In this document: positions 33,036 to 41,839 of the stretch, piece after piece | Layout: every line of letters starts with the position of its first letter | Numbering within the stretch: the first letter of the stretch is position 1 | Assembly (NCBI GenBank): GCA_002495065.1 | Contig: DADT01000070.1 | Span: 2,737 to 48,293, forward strand | From: Methanoregula sp. UBA471 | GTDB lineage: Archaea; Halobacteriota; Methanomicrobia; Methanomicrobiales; Methanospirillaceae | Reading direction: 5' to 3' | Length of the DNA stretch: 45,557 nt | Made by a program: the position numbers and the translations under genes | Notes under the pieces: model-generated | The model's input: the letters and a program-made list of their open reading frames with translations, nothing else | What the model was told of the DNA's origin: nothing | Databases searched by the model: none

Positions 33036-34820
33036 TCAGGCAATCATAAACGTGAAGAAGTAAAATGCGATCATCGTCACAAACAGGACCAGATACACGG
33101 GACGGTTCCATTTCCAGATCGCCCTGCCGTCCATCGTTTCGATGGGCATCAGGCTGTAGACCGCAGTGATGAGGTTAATGGTAAAACCGACACCTCCGGC
33201 AATCGCAAAAATTCCCCCCAGCCCGGTGAGTGCAAGGAACAGGATCATGAGAATAATGCTGATACAGGGACCGGCCACCATTTCGATTCCTGTTTCCCGG
33301 ATATTATCCTCACCCTCCCGATTCACCAGGTTACGGTACGACTGGGCAAATGCATTGCCGAATAACCATGCGGTGATGAACATGATGACTGTCCCCAGAC
33401 CCCAGAACTGAGTGTCGGCATCCTGTCCGTGTTTTGTTGCAAAGTAGCGGTGTGCAAAATCGTGCAGGACGACAGATATCGCTCCCACCAGGATGTAAAT
33501 CAGGACATTTTCAAGGGTGAGGTCGACACGATCGGCAAGGACAAAGGCAAGAGCTACCATAATAACAGCCACTTCGATAATAATGACTTCTGCGGCCGAA
33601 AGTCCAAGGAAATGGCGAACTCTCTGCTGAACCGTGATACTTCTCTTCTCGATTTCGGCGTCACTTAACTTTTCGACTGCGTGGCCACCTGCAAGATCCA
33701 TAAAAAATCTTACAAATTTCGCCCCGATATGAGCAAGCGTCCCGATATTGCCGACCAGAAGATTGACAAGGATAAACAAAAAGCTCGTCAGCACTGCAGC
33801 GAGCGCCATGAACTGCGGAGGAATTACACCACTGGCCGGAAGGTCTTTGTCTACCGGACCCCGTGCCTGCCGGATCAGCCCTATGATGCCCCCCTGCTGA
33901 ACCTCTTCCACTGGCGGTGTCTCTACCTTCGGTTCTTCCGGCGTTACGGAGGGTCCGGGGATTCCGACACGGACATGGTTGGGACGGGTGAGTACATCGC
34001 TTCCGAAGGCATTAGCGACCTGCAGGGTGGTGGAGTAACTTCCCGGTTTCTGGTAGGTATGCACCGGATCTTTTTCAGTGCTGGTAGAACCATCCCCAAA
34101 ATCCCACAACCATGCAAGGGGACTGCCGCTGGAAAAATCACGGAACCGTACGGTGAGCGGAGGATCGCCTTCCCTTGGTTCGACAATAAATTCCGCATCC
34201 GGAACAACACCTGCATTGATTACACCGGACCTGGTTATTGACCCTGTCCCGTACTCATTCACCGCAGATAACGTCACGGTATATATGCCGGGTTTTGTGT
34301 AGGTGTGAGACGGATTCTTCTCTGCTGAGGTACTGCCGTCCCCGAAAACCCATTCCCATGATTGCGGGTCACCGCCTGTCCTGTCGGTGAATTCTACGGT
34401 CAGGGGCAGGATGCCGGATGACGGAGCAAAAGAAAAGTCTGTCTTTGGAGGATCGCCTACCGCGATATAGTCGGGGATTGTTTTAATGTCCTGTCCGTAT
34501 GAATTTGTCACCGTCAGCTGCACCGTATATCCCCCGTTAGATGCAAAGGTATGGGTCGGGTTTTGTTCAGCCGAGGTGGTGCCATCTCCGAAGTCCCAGT
34601 GGTATCGCAGGGGCAGGGTACCTTCCGAGTGATCAAAAAAGCTTACCCGTAACGGTGCGGAACCGGACCGGGTAGTCGTATGAAAGTCCGCTGATGGAGC
34701 AGAGGCCACAACAATGAACCCGGACCCTGGTTCCGGTATGGGTGCTGCAGAACTGTAGAGTGGTATGAACGTACAGGTAAGAAGTGAAATGAGGAGGAGC
34801 AGTGGGATCATTTTTTGCAT
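33036..34820 (-). CDS. Triple-PKD surface protein fused to M50 (site-2-protease-like) membrane domain
   Basis: This 594-residue protein has a signal peptide (MQKMIPLLLLISLLTCTFIP), then three PKD domains (about 40-125, 130-210, 215-295), each with WDFGDG or WVFGDG and NPTHTF/NPSHTY/DPVHTY. A Pro/Glu linker leads to a membrane domain with 6-7 segments. Within it, VLHDFAHRYFATKHG (His453, Asp454, His457) sits where M50 proteases have HExxH, and LMPIETMDGRAIWKWN where they have the second metal ligand Asp. The Glu-to-Asp change suggests weak or lost proteolysis. The ATG at 34820 fits AAAGGA; 34829 is possible. Confidence 0.75.
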   Translation of the reverse strand: MQKMIPLLLLISLLTCTFIPLYSSAAPIPEPGSGFIVVASAPSADFHTTTRSGSAPLRVSFFDHSEGTLPLRYHWDFGDGTTSAEQNPTHTFASNGGYTVQLTVTNSYGQDIKTIPDYIAVGDPPKTDFSFAPSSGILPLTVEFTDRTGGDPQSWEWVFGDGSTSAEKNPSHTYTKPGIYTVTLSAVNEYGTGSITRSGVINAGVVPDAEFIVEPREGDPPLTVRFRDFSSGSPLAWLWDFGDGSTSTEKDPVHTYQKPGSYSTTLQVANAFGSDVLTRPNHVRVGIPGPSVTPEEPKVETPPVEEVQQGGIIGLIRQARGPVDKDLPASGVIPPQFMALAAVLTSFLFILVNLLVGNIGTLAHIGAKFVRFFMDLAGGHAVEKLSDAEIEKRSITVQQRVRHFLGLSAAEVIIIEVAVIMVALAFVLADRVDLTLENVLIYILVGAISVVLHDFAHRYFATKHGQDADTQFWGLGTVIMFITAWLFGNAFAQSYRNLVNREGEDNIRETGIEMVAGPCISIILMILFLALTGLGGIFAIAGGVGFTINLITAVYSLMPIETMDGRAIWKWNRPVYLVLFVTMIAFYFFTFMIA

Positions 34821-35120
34821 GGTGTACATCCTTTGTATCCGGTAAACTGTGTCAATCGACAGTAATTGCTCATTGCCGGATTTATTTCTCAGCTGATTTG
34901 GTGGGAATGTAGAATATTGTTATTGGTCAGTTATGTTCGTGGAAATAAAATCGAATCAAAGGTATAAAGTAAATAACACCTTCTGGTGACGGCATTTTCT
35001 TTTGGCATTTTACATGCATGGGATTGGAGATGTGCCATTTTGCTGATTATATCTGCATACGACAATTCTATGCTGGAGCGAACCTCAGGCACATGGTTCT
35101 TCCAGAAAATTACAAAAATT
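34821..35120. other. Divergent spacer between the PKD gene and a lipoprotein gene
   Basis: This AT-rich 300-bp stretch probably holds the minus-strand promoter of the PKD/M50-like gene. No clear gene was found; a 64-codon frame starting at 34986 runs into the A repeat and is not supported. Confidence 0.4.
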
Positions 35121-35180
35121 CATGAAGATCATCCCCCTCAGGGCCTCTCCGAGGCACGGCGGGTCATGAAGGTTTTTTAG
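35121..35180 (+). repeat. A hairpin repeat, locus 5 (A only)
   Basis: CTCAGGGCCTCTCCGAGGCA at 35137-35156 matches locus 4 exactly, followed by CGGCGGGTCA and GTTTTTT. The inner GCCTC/GAGGC stem is kept, while the 5' side of the outer stem has changed (CATCCCC). No B module follows. Confidence 0.6.
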
Positions 35181-35370
35181 GAATTTGCATAACCGGTCGG
35201 TTGCGAGGGCATCTTTTGGATGCGGTGGAATTCTTCCTTTATTCAGATGAAAGTAAAGTCTGGGGTTTCGGAACGGTGGGACTTCCAGAGAGGAGATGTT
35301 CCAGATACCGCTGGAACGGGTTCATATTGAGAGCACAAGCATGATATAACTCAGGCTCGCATTTTTTACC

Positions 35371-35856
35371 ATGCAGTTCAGAGTCATGCTGGTAATCATG
35401 GTCGTTCTTTGTGGCGCCCTTGCATCCGCCGGTTGCACATTCAGTAAGACATCACCGGCTGCACCCACACCAGGTTCCGGGACACCAGCCGGGACCCAGA
35501 CTGTTGTTGCAGGATCGGGTCTTACCACTGTCCCCACAGATGTAATACCAAGTTATAACATGGTAACCGTGGATGTCGGGGAAAAGGACTACCTGGGAAA
35601 AATTCCGGTCATATTTCAGGGCGGTATCGGGATGATCCACGTGAAGAAGATCGATGCAAAACTCACGAGAGCTGACGGAACCGTCCAGACTGCCACAATT
35701 GGTATCAGGAAAGGGGATCAGATAGAGCTCGATGGAACCCGGGGCGAAGGACCCTTAAGAGGCCCGGTTGACCGTATCGAAGTCTGGGTCACTATGGATA
35801 ATGGTCAGACCTATAAAACAAATGATGAGCTCAGGGAATACCGGACCCGCGGCTGA
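35371..35856 (+). CDS. Putative lipoprotein of unknown function
   Basis: This 161-residue protein has a lipobox (LCGALASAGC) after a hydrophobic start, a Pro/Thr/Gly-rich linker to about residue 60, and a beta-rich C-terminal domain (VTVDVGEKDYLGKIPVIFQG, RKGDQIELDGTRGEGP). I know of no function. An ATGATATAAC element about 26 bp upstream of the ATG is a candidate TATA box. The radical SAM gene follows after 43 bp on the same strand but may be independent. Confidence 0.65.
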   Translation: MQFRVMLVIMVVLCGALASAGCTFSKTSPAAPTPGSGTPAGTQTVVAGSGLTTVPTDVIPSYNMVTVDVGEKDYLGKIPVIFQGGIGMIHVKKIDAKLTRADGTVQTATIGIRKGDQIELDGTRGEGPLRGPVDRIEVWVTMDNGQTYKTNDELREYRTRG

Positions 35857-35899
35857 AAACGGCAGTGTTGAATAACCAGCCTTTTTTTCCTCACCCGAT

Positions 35900-37018
35900 A
35901 TGCGTATTAACTGGCGGCTGATTCACGCAGCACAAAATTCTTACGCAGCACTTTCCGCGGCGTGCGAGCAGGACGGGTATCTTCTCCACCCGGTCGATTT
36001 CCCGCAGGACGATGTGACCTGCTATAGTCTCAACTCGATCAATGCATCCCGGTACCGGGACGAGATCACTGCAGCAGACTGCATAACCATAGTCGGAGGC
36101 CCGCATGCAACGGCATACCCGCATAAGACAGCAGAATATGCTGATTACGTGGTTGCCGGTGAAGGAGAGTTTACCCTCCCCCGCCTTCTTGCACAGATTG
36201 AAGGTGGCAGGGACGGGAAGATACCCGGTGTTGCGACAGGAACCTGGTACGAACCGGCGGATTCCTGCGTCCGGCTTGATGCGTATCCGCCCTTTTCCCG
36301 AAAGCAAGGATACGTTGAGATTAGCCGGGGCTGCCCGTTTTCCTGCGGTTATTGCCAGACACCGAATATATTCGGGCATTGCATGAGGCACCGGACTATT
36401 GACGCGATCGCGGCGTATGCGAACCGGTACAGGGATTCACGGTTTGTGTCGCCGAATGCCTTTGCGTACGGCTCGGATGGTATCCACCCACGCTTTGAAA
36501 AAATTGAACGTCTCTTTAAAAAACTGGAGCACAGGATATATTTCGGAACATTCCCCAGCGAGGTGCGTCCTGAATTTATCTGCGAGGAATCGCTTGGGCT
36601 TGTCACCAGGTACTGTTCCAATACAAAAATCCATTTCGGAGCGCAATCGGGAAGTAATGTTGTGCTGGAGAGACTCAGGCGGGGACACACCGTTGAGGAT
36701 GTGATCCGTGCTGTTGAACTCTGCAACGAGGCTTCGATCACCCCTGTTGTAGACTTTATCGTCGGGCTCCCGTTCGAGACCGACACCGACCAGAAAATGA
36801 CCCTTGAACTCATTCAATGGGTGACCCGGTACGGAAAGGTACATGTCCACCGGTTCCTTCCCCTGCCCGGTACTCTGCTTGCCGGCACCACCGCGCGTTC
36901 ACTCCTGCCGGAAACCGAAAAAATCTGCGGAAAACTTGCGTATTCGGGTAAACTGACAGGCTCATGGAATGATCCTGAGATAAGGTTTTTTAGACACCCT
37001 TCAAATGATATACCATGA
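35900..37018 (+). CDS. B12-binding/radical SAM protein, MJ_1487-like (TIGR04013)
   Basis: This 372-residue protein has an N-terminal cobalamin-binding-like domain (about 1-100; CITIVGGPHATAYPHKTAEY, VVAGEGEFTLPRLL) and a radical SAM core with GCPFSCGYCQTP (Cys145, 149, 152), then the SAM-binding IHFGAQSGSNVVLERLRRGH and VVDFIVGLPFET. This order fits the archaeal TIGR04013 family. Reaction and substrate are unknown. The stop overlaps the phosphoesterase start (ATGA), so the two are coupled. Confidence 0.82.
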   Translation: MRINWRLIHAAQNSYAALSAACEQDGYLLHPVDFPQDDVTCYSLNSINASRYRDEITAADCITIVGGPHATAYPHKTAEYADYVVAGEGEFTLPRLLAQIEGGRDGKIPGVATGTWYEPADSCVRLDAYPPFSRKQGYVEISRGCPFSCGYCQTPNIFGHCMRHRTIDAIAAYANRYRDSRFVSPNAFAYGSDGIHPRFEKIERLFKKLEHRIYFGTFPSEVRPEFICEESLGLVTRYCSNTKIHFGAQSGSNVVLERLRRGHTVEDVIRAVELCNEASITPVVDFIVGLPFETDTDQKMTLELIQWVTRYGKVHVHRFLPLPGTLLAGTTARSLLPETEKICGKLAYSGKLTGSWNDPEIRFFRHPSNDIP

Positions 37019-37656
37019 AAGATGTGCTATTGATAGCAGATCTCCATGGTCAATTCGGTAAAATTGATTCATTTCTGGATTTGAGTCCGGAAGCGGTATT
37101 TATTGCAGGCGATATCACCAATATGGGTCCGGTTGAAACGGTCGATGACGTGTTGTCACGCATTGATGTGCCATGTTTTGCAGTGCCCGGTAACTGCGAC
37201 CCGCGTGAGATCCTCGAAACGCTCGAACACTCAGACACAGTATGTCTCCATGGCTCCCAGATTAACCTGGGCAGGATAACGATTGCAGGTATCGGCGGGT
37301 CAAATCCTACACCCTTCGGTACACCGTTCGAGATGACAGACAAGCAGATAGATGACGTAATGCACACTGCGATGAAAAAGATGGAAAAAACCGTTCACAA
37401 CGTCCTCCTTACCCACACCCCCCCTTATGAAACTCTCGACAAAATCAATGGCGAACACGTCGGAAGCCGGAGTATCCGGAAGCATATGAAGTCCTTTGAT
37501 CTTGTCTGCTGCGCTCATATTCATGAACAGCGGGGCGTCATGGAGGTAGATGGCGTAAAAATTGTAAACCCTGGTGCTGCCATGGACGGTTATTGTGCGA
37601 TGCTTCATTTCGGGACAGAGGCACGGGATATCAGGATTGAACTCCTGACCATTTAG
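37015..37656 (+). CDS. Calcineurin-like metallophosphoesterase
   Basis: This 213-residue phosphoesterase has all five metal-site motifs: LIADLHG, AGDITN, PGNCDP, LTHTPP and CAHIHE. GNCD replaces the more usual GNHD, as in several archaeal members. It is likely a phosphodiesterase or phosphatase on a small molecule. It is coupled to the radical SAM gene by a 4-bp overlap, and its end overlaps the convergent CYTH gene by 26 bp. Confidence 0.85.
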   Translation: MKDVLLIADLHGQFGKIDSFLDLSPEAVFIAGDITNMGPVETVDDVLSRIDVPCFAVPGNCDPREILETLEHSDTVCLHGSQINLGRITIAGIGGSNPTPFGTPFEMTDKQIDDVMHTAMKKMEKTVHNVLLTHTPPYETLDKINGEHVGSRSIRKHMKSFDLVCCAHIHEQRGVMEVDGVKIVNPGAAMDGYCAMLHFGTEARDIRIELLTI

Positions 37657-38176
37657 ACAGGAGCAGTTCAAGGTATGAGGCGAGGATTGGCTCGCCATGA
37701 ACACCAATCTCTTTTGAGATTTTTTCTATCTGAGCTGCCGCAGCGACATGGTCATCGCCCTCAGCCAGTACTTCCACCTCTACAAATGTTCCCAGTTCAT
37801 CAACAGAATCCAGGGATACCGCAGCAGTGCCGAGCTGGTAATTCTCACGCCATTTATTTACCTCGGCTGTCCGGGTAAAACCGAGACGGTCCAGTATCAT
37901 TTCAAAGACCTCGCCGGATTCGACTGCTGTATTGAGCTCTTCGCGGGCTTTGAGACCGGATGCTCCGATCTTTGCTCCTTTGTAGGTGATAACTGCATGA
38001 TCGTCAGTATATCTGACCCGTACCGCCTCATCGGTAACACCAAAATCCCGGTGAGGAGCATTGTAATAAACATCATGCTCATGGTTTCTGCCAGAAAAAA
38101 CGGCTTTGCTCATGACCAGCTGCCGGCGCACCGGATCGAGTGATGGAACCCTTACCTTTAATTCAATTTCAAGCAT
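37631..38176 (-). CDS. CYTH-domain protein (class IV adenylate cyclase/CyaB-like)
   Basis: This 181-residue CYTH-fold protein begins with the diagnostic EIELKV (ExExK), with further tunnel residues in AVRVRYTD, VITYKGAK, KWRENYQLG, LDSVDELGTFVEVEV. Family members hydrolyse triphosphates or act as class IV adenylate cyclases; archaeal ones are usually annotated CyaB-like. It is divergent from the FKBP gene, with 55 bp between the starts and TATA-like ACTATATTAAAT on the minus strand near 38210-38220. Confidence 0.83.
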   Translation of the reverse strand: MLEIELKVRVPSLDPVRRQLVMSKAVFSGRNHEHDVYYNAPHRDFGVTDEAVRVRYTDDHAVITYKGAKIGASGLKAREELNTAVESGEVFEMILDRLGFTRTAEVNKWRENYQLGTAAVSLDSVDELGTFVEVEVLAEGDDHVAAAAQIEKISKEIGVHGEPILASYLELLLSKWSGVQS

Positions 38177-38231
38177 GACTGTGCCACACGTTTATCTGTT
38201 TTCGTTGCAATTTAATATAGTCAGGTGAACC

Positions 38232-38909
38232 ATGGCGATACAAGAAGGAGATTTTATTAAACTGAGCTATTCGGGCAGTGTGCATGAAGAGATTTTTGAT
38301 ACTACCGATGAGGCTGAAGCAAAATCTGCCGGCATCCACAGCCCGAACGCAATATATGGCCCGGTCACTATCTGTGTCGGGCAGAAACATGTCATACTCG
38401 GTCTGGACGAGGAACTTGTCGGTAAGGAGGCCGGTGCAGAAGGGGACGTTGTCGTTGCCCCTGACAAGGCATTTGGAGATCGCGATCCCAAACGCATCAA
38501 ATCTTTCCCGAAGAACCAGTTCAAGGAAAAACCTGTTCGCGGGATGCCGGTAAAGATAGAGGAAATGGGAGAAGGAACTGTCGTTGACGTTATCGGTTCC
38601 AAGGTAATAGTCGATTTCAATCCACCTCTCGCCGGACAGACCCTTTCTTACCATTACAAGATTGAAGAGATAGTTACCGATCCGCTCGAGGAGCTGAAAG
38701 GCCTGGTCCGGCTGTACGCCGGAAAAGATATGGAGATCGCGATCGATGAGGGCAGGGCAACTGTCACTCTCCCGCCCGGTATTAACTATGACCGCCGCTG
38801 GCTTCTCTGGCGGGGCAGGATCATCCACGAGGGTTTTGAGTTAATCAGCGGATTATCAGAAATCACGCTTGTTGAGACCTTCAAACGGCCGGAGAAGAAA
38901 GAAGAATAA
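38232..38909 (+). CDS. FKBP-type peptidyl-prolyl isomerase (SlyD-like, long archaeal form)
   Basis: This 225-residue protein has an FKBP core (about 1-50 and 90-155; DFIKLSYSGSV, YGPVTICVGQKHVILGLDEE, NPPLAGQTLSYHYKI) with an inserted flap domain (VAPDKAFGDRDPKRIKSFPK) as in SlyD. A C-terminal domain typical of long archaeal FKBPs follows (about 160-225). It is a folding helper with isomerase and chaperone action in the cytosol. GGTGA precedes the ATG at 38232. A T-rich stretch at 38918-38936 follows the stop and could end transcription. Confidence 0.88.
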   Translation: MAIQEGDFIKLSYSGSVHEEIFDTTDEAEAKSAGIHSPNAIYGPVTICVGQKHVILGLDEELVGKEAGAEGDVVVAPDKAFGDRDPKRIKSFPKNQFKEKPVRGMPVKIEEMGEGTVVDVIGSKVIVDFNPPLAGQTLSYHYKIEEIVTDPLEELKGLVRLYAGKDMEIAIDEGRATVTLPPGINYDRRWLLWRGRIIHEGFELISGLSEITLVETFKRPEKKEE

Positions 38910-38947
38910 TCCCATACGGTTTTTTCCTTTTTTTGGACTCTGTTGAG

Positions 38948-39020
38948 ACGGACATGAACACGGGGTTCGCACCCGAACGATGAAAATCATTACACCTGTA
39001 ATTTTATGAGGCGGGTGAAC
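38948..39020 (+). repeat. R repeat, copy 2, with truncated A module
   Basis: It matches 18233-18293 (CATGAAC, GGTTCGCACCC, ATGAAAATCATTA, TTTTATGAGG). It then jumps to GCGGGTGAACTT, the 3' arm of an A hairpin, so the hairpin itself has been lost. R followed by A is therefore an ancestral arrangement seen twice. Confidence 0.5.
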
Positions 39021-39084
39021 TTCATAAATTCCAATGTTTTCTGGTAATGTAAAATACATTTTTTTGATAAAAGCAGCAGTATAC

Positions 39085-39454
39085 TTTGCTCTGGAGAAAT
39101 TCGATTTTGTAGAGTGATCCCGCCAAAGACCGGCCGGATGTTTTCGTCAGAGGGGGCGGTTTTCACTGTCAAAAAAACCCTATGAAAATTCTGGAACACC
39201 GGAGCCTGCTATGAGCCCGGTTGTACCTCATTTCCCCCACCCCCGGAATTTCAGAGGTCATTATTCGGAAAAAATGGGGAATCGGGCCGGAATTACTCAA
39301 CAATGCCCGACGGGAACGGATGAGGTCGAAAATAGCAATGTTACGAAGACCGAAAGCGGGAGGGAATGTGATTTGGGACGCGGCTGGTACCGGCAGGGAG
39401 ATGTGTTTGCCTCCTCACCGGGAACCTCAGGGATACTGAGGAAATCCACAGAAT
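39085..39454 (+). mobile_element. 370-bp MITE-like element, copy 2
   Basis: It is flanked by AGTATAC at 39078-39084 and 39455-39461 (a 7-bp direct repeat, or 10 bp with two mismatches). It aligns across its length with the reverse complement of 32206-32575, for instance TTTCCCCCACCCCCGGAATT and GTTACGAAGACCGAAA, with scattered substitutions and small indels. Terminal inverted repeats (TCTGGAGAA at the left end, and TTCTGTGGA when the right end is read in reverse complement) are more worn than in copy 1. No transposase is encoded. Confidence 0.65.
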
Positions 39455-39659
39455 AGTATACCTGAGAATTTTTTAACATGTCTGCTATTTGATAATCCTG
39501 CCCCTCGTAATGGGGATCCTGTCGATTTGCTCTGTCATGATGATTTACTCGTGAAAAGTCCGTATTTTCCCAAAACCGCAGAGCCGGACCAAACCGGATC
39601 CTTCAACCGGATAAAACGATTTATAGTGCCCGGATTAATTCATGTACATGCACATGAGT

Positions 39660-40709
39660 ATGAAAAAAATATGCCTGGCAATTTTCGTTCTCTTTGTATT
39701 TGCTCTCGTCGCCGGTTGTACTGATAATTCCGGCCCGTCAAATGCAACAACGTCGGCTACAGGAACGACTGCTCCGGGATCGGGTCCCTTGTATACTGCA
39801 GGAGATATCGTTAAAAGTCCTACCGGGAGTTCCACGGCAGCCTGGCTTATTCTCGGCTATGATGCGTCCACCGACATGTATGAACGGGCTTTCGTATACG
39901 CCAACTCCGACGGGAGCTGGGGATACCGACTGGATTCAAAAACCGAAAAATTCAGCAGGACCATGATGGAGAAGGTGTACTCCCAGAAAATTACCAATAA
40001 AGCGCCGTCATCAATCCCGGTGCGTACGCCTACAATTCCGGCAACCACTGCCACGGTCTCTACCACTACAACGGTTACCGCGACAACGACAACGGTTTCA
40101 TCTGACGTAAAACCCTCCATCAGGAACATTATTCCTGATGAGGCAACAGCCGGTAACGTTATCTCGATTACCGATCTTACCGGTACCAATTTCCAGAGCG
40201 GAGCAACCGTGACGCTGATGAGGAGTGATAACCCGAATATCACTGCGACCAACGTCAATGTGGTATCTTCGACCCTGATCACCTGTACCTTTTCACTTCC
40301 ATCGAATACCACTGCGGGTTCATGGGATCTTGTTGTTACCAATCCAAGTGGTCAATATGGCATCTATACGAACCTGTTTATCATCCACGGTTCTGCCAAT
40401 CCTACGGCTACTACTACTTCTTCCGGGGGAATTGGTATCACCAGCATCGATCCAACGTTCGTTGCTGCCTCCGATACGTATCTCCCCATCACGGTCTTTG
40501 GATCAAATTTCCAGAACGGGATTACTGCAAGACTTACCAAGAGCGGTAACTCGGATATTGTGGCAACCACGATATCCCGTACAGATGCCACCCAGATGAG
40601 ATGCTTCTTCACCATCCCGAAGCTGTCACAGGGCACCTGGAGTCTGGTGCTGACAAATACCGATGGTTCGACTGGTATCCTTGAAGATGCATTTGATGTA
40701 CGAGCCTGA
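39660..40709 (+). CDS. Lipoprotein with two IPT/TIG domains
   Basis: This 349-residue protein starts MKKICLAIFVLFVFALVAGC with a lipobox Cys, followed by a small N-terminal domain (about 30-105), a Thr-rich linker (about 115-145) and two IPT/TIG beta-sandwich domains (about 145-240 and 255-349; PDEATAGNVISITDLTGTNF, DPTFVAASDTYLPITVFGSN). It is anchored outside the cell; adhesion or envelope structure is a guess. Four in-frame ATGs occur (39642, 39648, 39654, 39660). The last gives the standard MKK signal start, and a TTTATAG element at 39620 suggests transcription begins near 39648. Confidence 0.72.
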   Translation: MKKICLAIFVLFVFALVAGCTDNSGPSNATTSATGTTAPGSGPLYTAGDIVKSPTGSSTAAWLILGYDASTDMYERAFVYANSDGSWGYRLDSKTEKFSRTMMEKVYSQKITNKAPSSIPVRTPTIPATTATVSTTTTVTATTTTVSSDVKPSIRNIIPDEATAGNVISITDLTGTNFQSGATVTLMRSDNPNITATNVNVVSSTLITCTFSLPSNTTAGSWDLVVTNPSGQYGIYTNLFIIHGSANPTATTTSSGGIGITSIDPTFVAASDTYLPITVFGSNFQNGITARLTKSGNSDIVATTISRTDATQMRCFFTIPKLSQGTWSLVLTNTDGSTGILEDAFDVRA

Positions 40710-40722
40710 TTGGAACCCCATC

Positions 40723-40731
40723 TTTTTTTAA
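40723..40731 (+). terminator. T-run between convergent lipoprotein and pelota genes
   Basis: Seven T directly after the plus-strand gene are a plausible archaeal terminator. Confidence 0.35.
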
Positions 40732-40813
40732 TAATTTCCTTGCCGGGAAGAGTTCACGGGACAGCCAGATATACAAAAGAGGAGCAATAGCCTTACAGAG
40801 ACTCTTTCCCGTG

Positions 40814-41839
40814 TCAGGCAACGCGGTACCGCAGGAGTGCGGCAATTCCGCCGAGTGCTATCAGTCGTTCCCCGGGTTCGAAATCCGATGAGAGAACCAC
40901 GATAGTTGCCCGCATTGTTTCGGCTTTTTGTATGAGCTGCGTAATCCCATCGTCATGAAGAAGCGTATCTGCGACAAGTACCTGGTCAACAGCACCGAAC
41001 CCAACAGCTTCCTCGACTTCAGAAATACCGTACGCCACTGCCCCGTTTTGTGAAATCCTCAGGAGCACCTCGTCCATCAGTTTCACTTCGCGGGAGAGCT
41101 GGAGATCGTTCATCAGGGTATCAAGGACACCCTTCCCGATTACTTCCTGCACCGCTCCTCTTCCGGTCCGCCGTGTCTCGACGACCATTGCCCGGTCAAC
41201 TAACGGGGAAGAGCAGTTTTTTGCAAATTTTATGAAATCGTCCTTGATAAACCCCGGGCCGGCGATGATTAACGGGCCGGAAACAGCAGTGAGCGGTACA
41301 AGAACCTGCTCGAAGAAACCAGCCCGGGTATCTGTCTCGCCTCCTTTACCGCTGCCGGCCATGATCGTGATGACACTCTCCGGACCATACTGCCGCAACC
41401 GGAAGAGTTCAGCCTCTCCCTCCTCAATGGTCAGGATATGAATCACCCCGTAAACCGATGCCTTGACCGCCCGCTCTATCCGTTCGAGATCGATCGGCCG
41501 CCATTGCCTGATAACGGAAATTTCAAATCCTGTCTCGACATTGATCGTATGATAAGCACCGGTATCCACACCGTGCTCGATAATGCCGGTCAGGCGGAGC
41601 CGGATGCCATGTTCAGAAAATTCCACCCTTTCGATCCTGATCCCAAGCCGGACCGCCCTTTTTTCCGCCTTCTCCGGCCTAATTTTATCCGTGGCGGTGT
41701 CCACACTTCTGAAGGTCGTTGCAAATACGAGGTCACCGGGACCGATGAGGTGCCGGAGGTGCCAGAGATCATCGATGCTCTCCGGGAATAACCGGATTTC
41801 ACCGAACCTGTCCTTTAATTCCCCGTATTCAGCTTTCAT
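40814..41839 (-). CDS. pelA: Pelota (archaeal Dom34), ribosome rescue factor
   Basis: This 341-residue eRF1-like protein has an N-terminal Sm-fold domain (about 1-130; GDLVFATTFRSVDTATDKIR), a central domain (about 130-255; FRLRQYGPESVITIMAG, FAKNCSSPLVDRAMVVETRR) and a C-terminal domain (about 260-341; NGAVAYGISEVEEAVGFGAV, VVLSSDFEPGERLIALGGIA). There is no GGQ motif, as expected for Pelota. With aEF1A it recognises stalled ribosomes, which ABCE1 then splits. It starts inside the NFACT gene end (11-bp overlap), so they are one operon. Confidence 0.94.
   Translation of the reverse strand: MKAEYGELKDRFGEIRLFPESIDDLWHLRHLIGPGDLVFATTFRSVDTATDKIRPEKAEKRAVRLGIRIERVEFSEHGIRLRLTGIIEHGVDTGAYHTINVETGFEISVIRQWRPIDLERIERAVKASVYGVIHILTIEEGEAELFRLRQYGPESVITIMAGSGKGGETDTRAGFFEQVLVPLTAVSGPLIIAGPGFIKDDFIKFAKNCSSPLVDRAMVVETRRTGRGAVQEVIGKGVLDTLMNDLQLSREVKLMDEVLLRISQNGAVAYGISEVEEAVGFGAVDQVLVADTLLHDDGITQLIQKAETMRATIVVLSSDFEPGERLIALGGIAALLRYRVA

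Noticed and set aside
39211..39456. 81-codon frame inside the second 370-bp element, similar to a 61-codon frame in the first copy
   Set aside because: The resemblance follows from DNA similarity; two indels that cancel each other are needed to keep the frame, and the ends of the frames differ.
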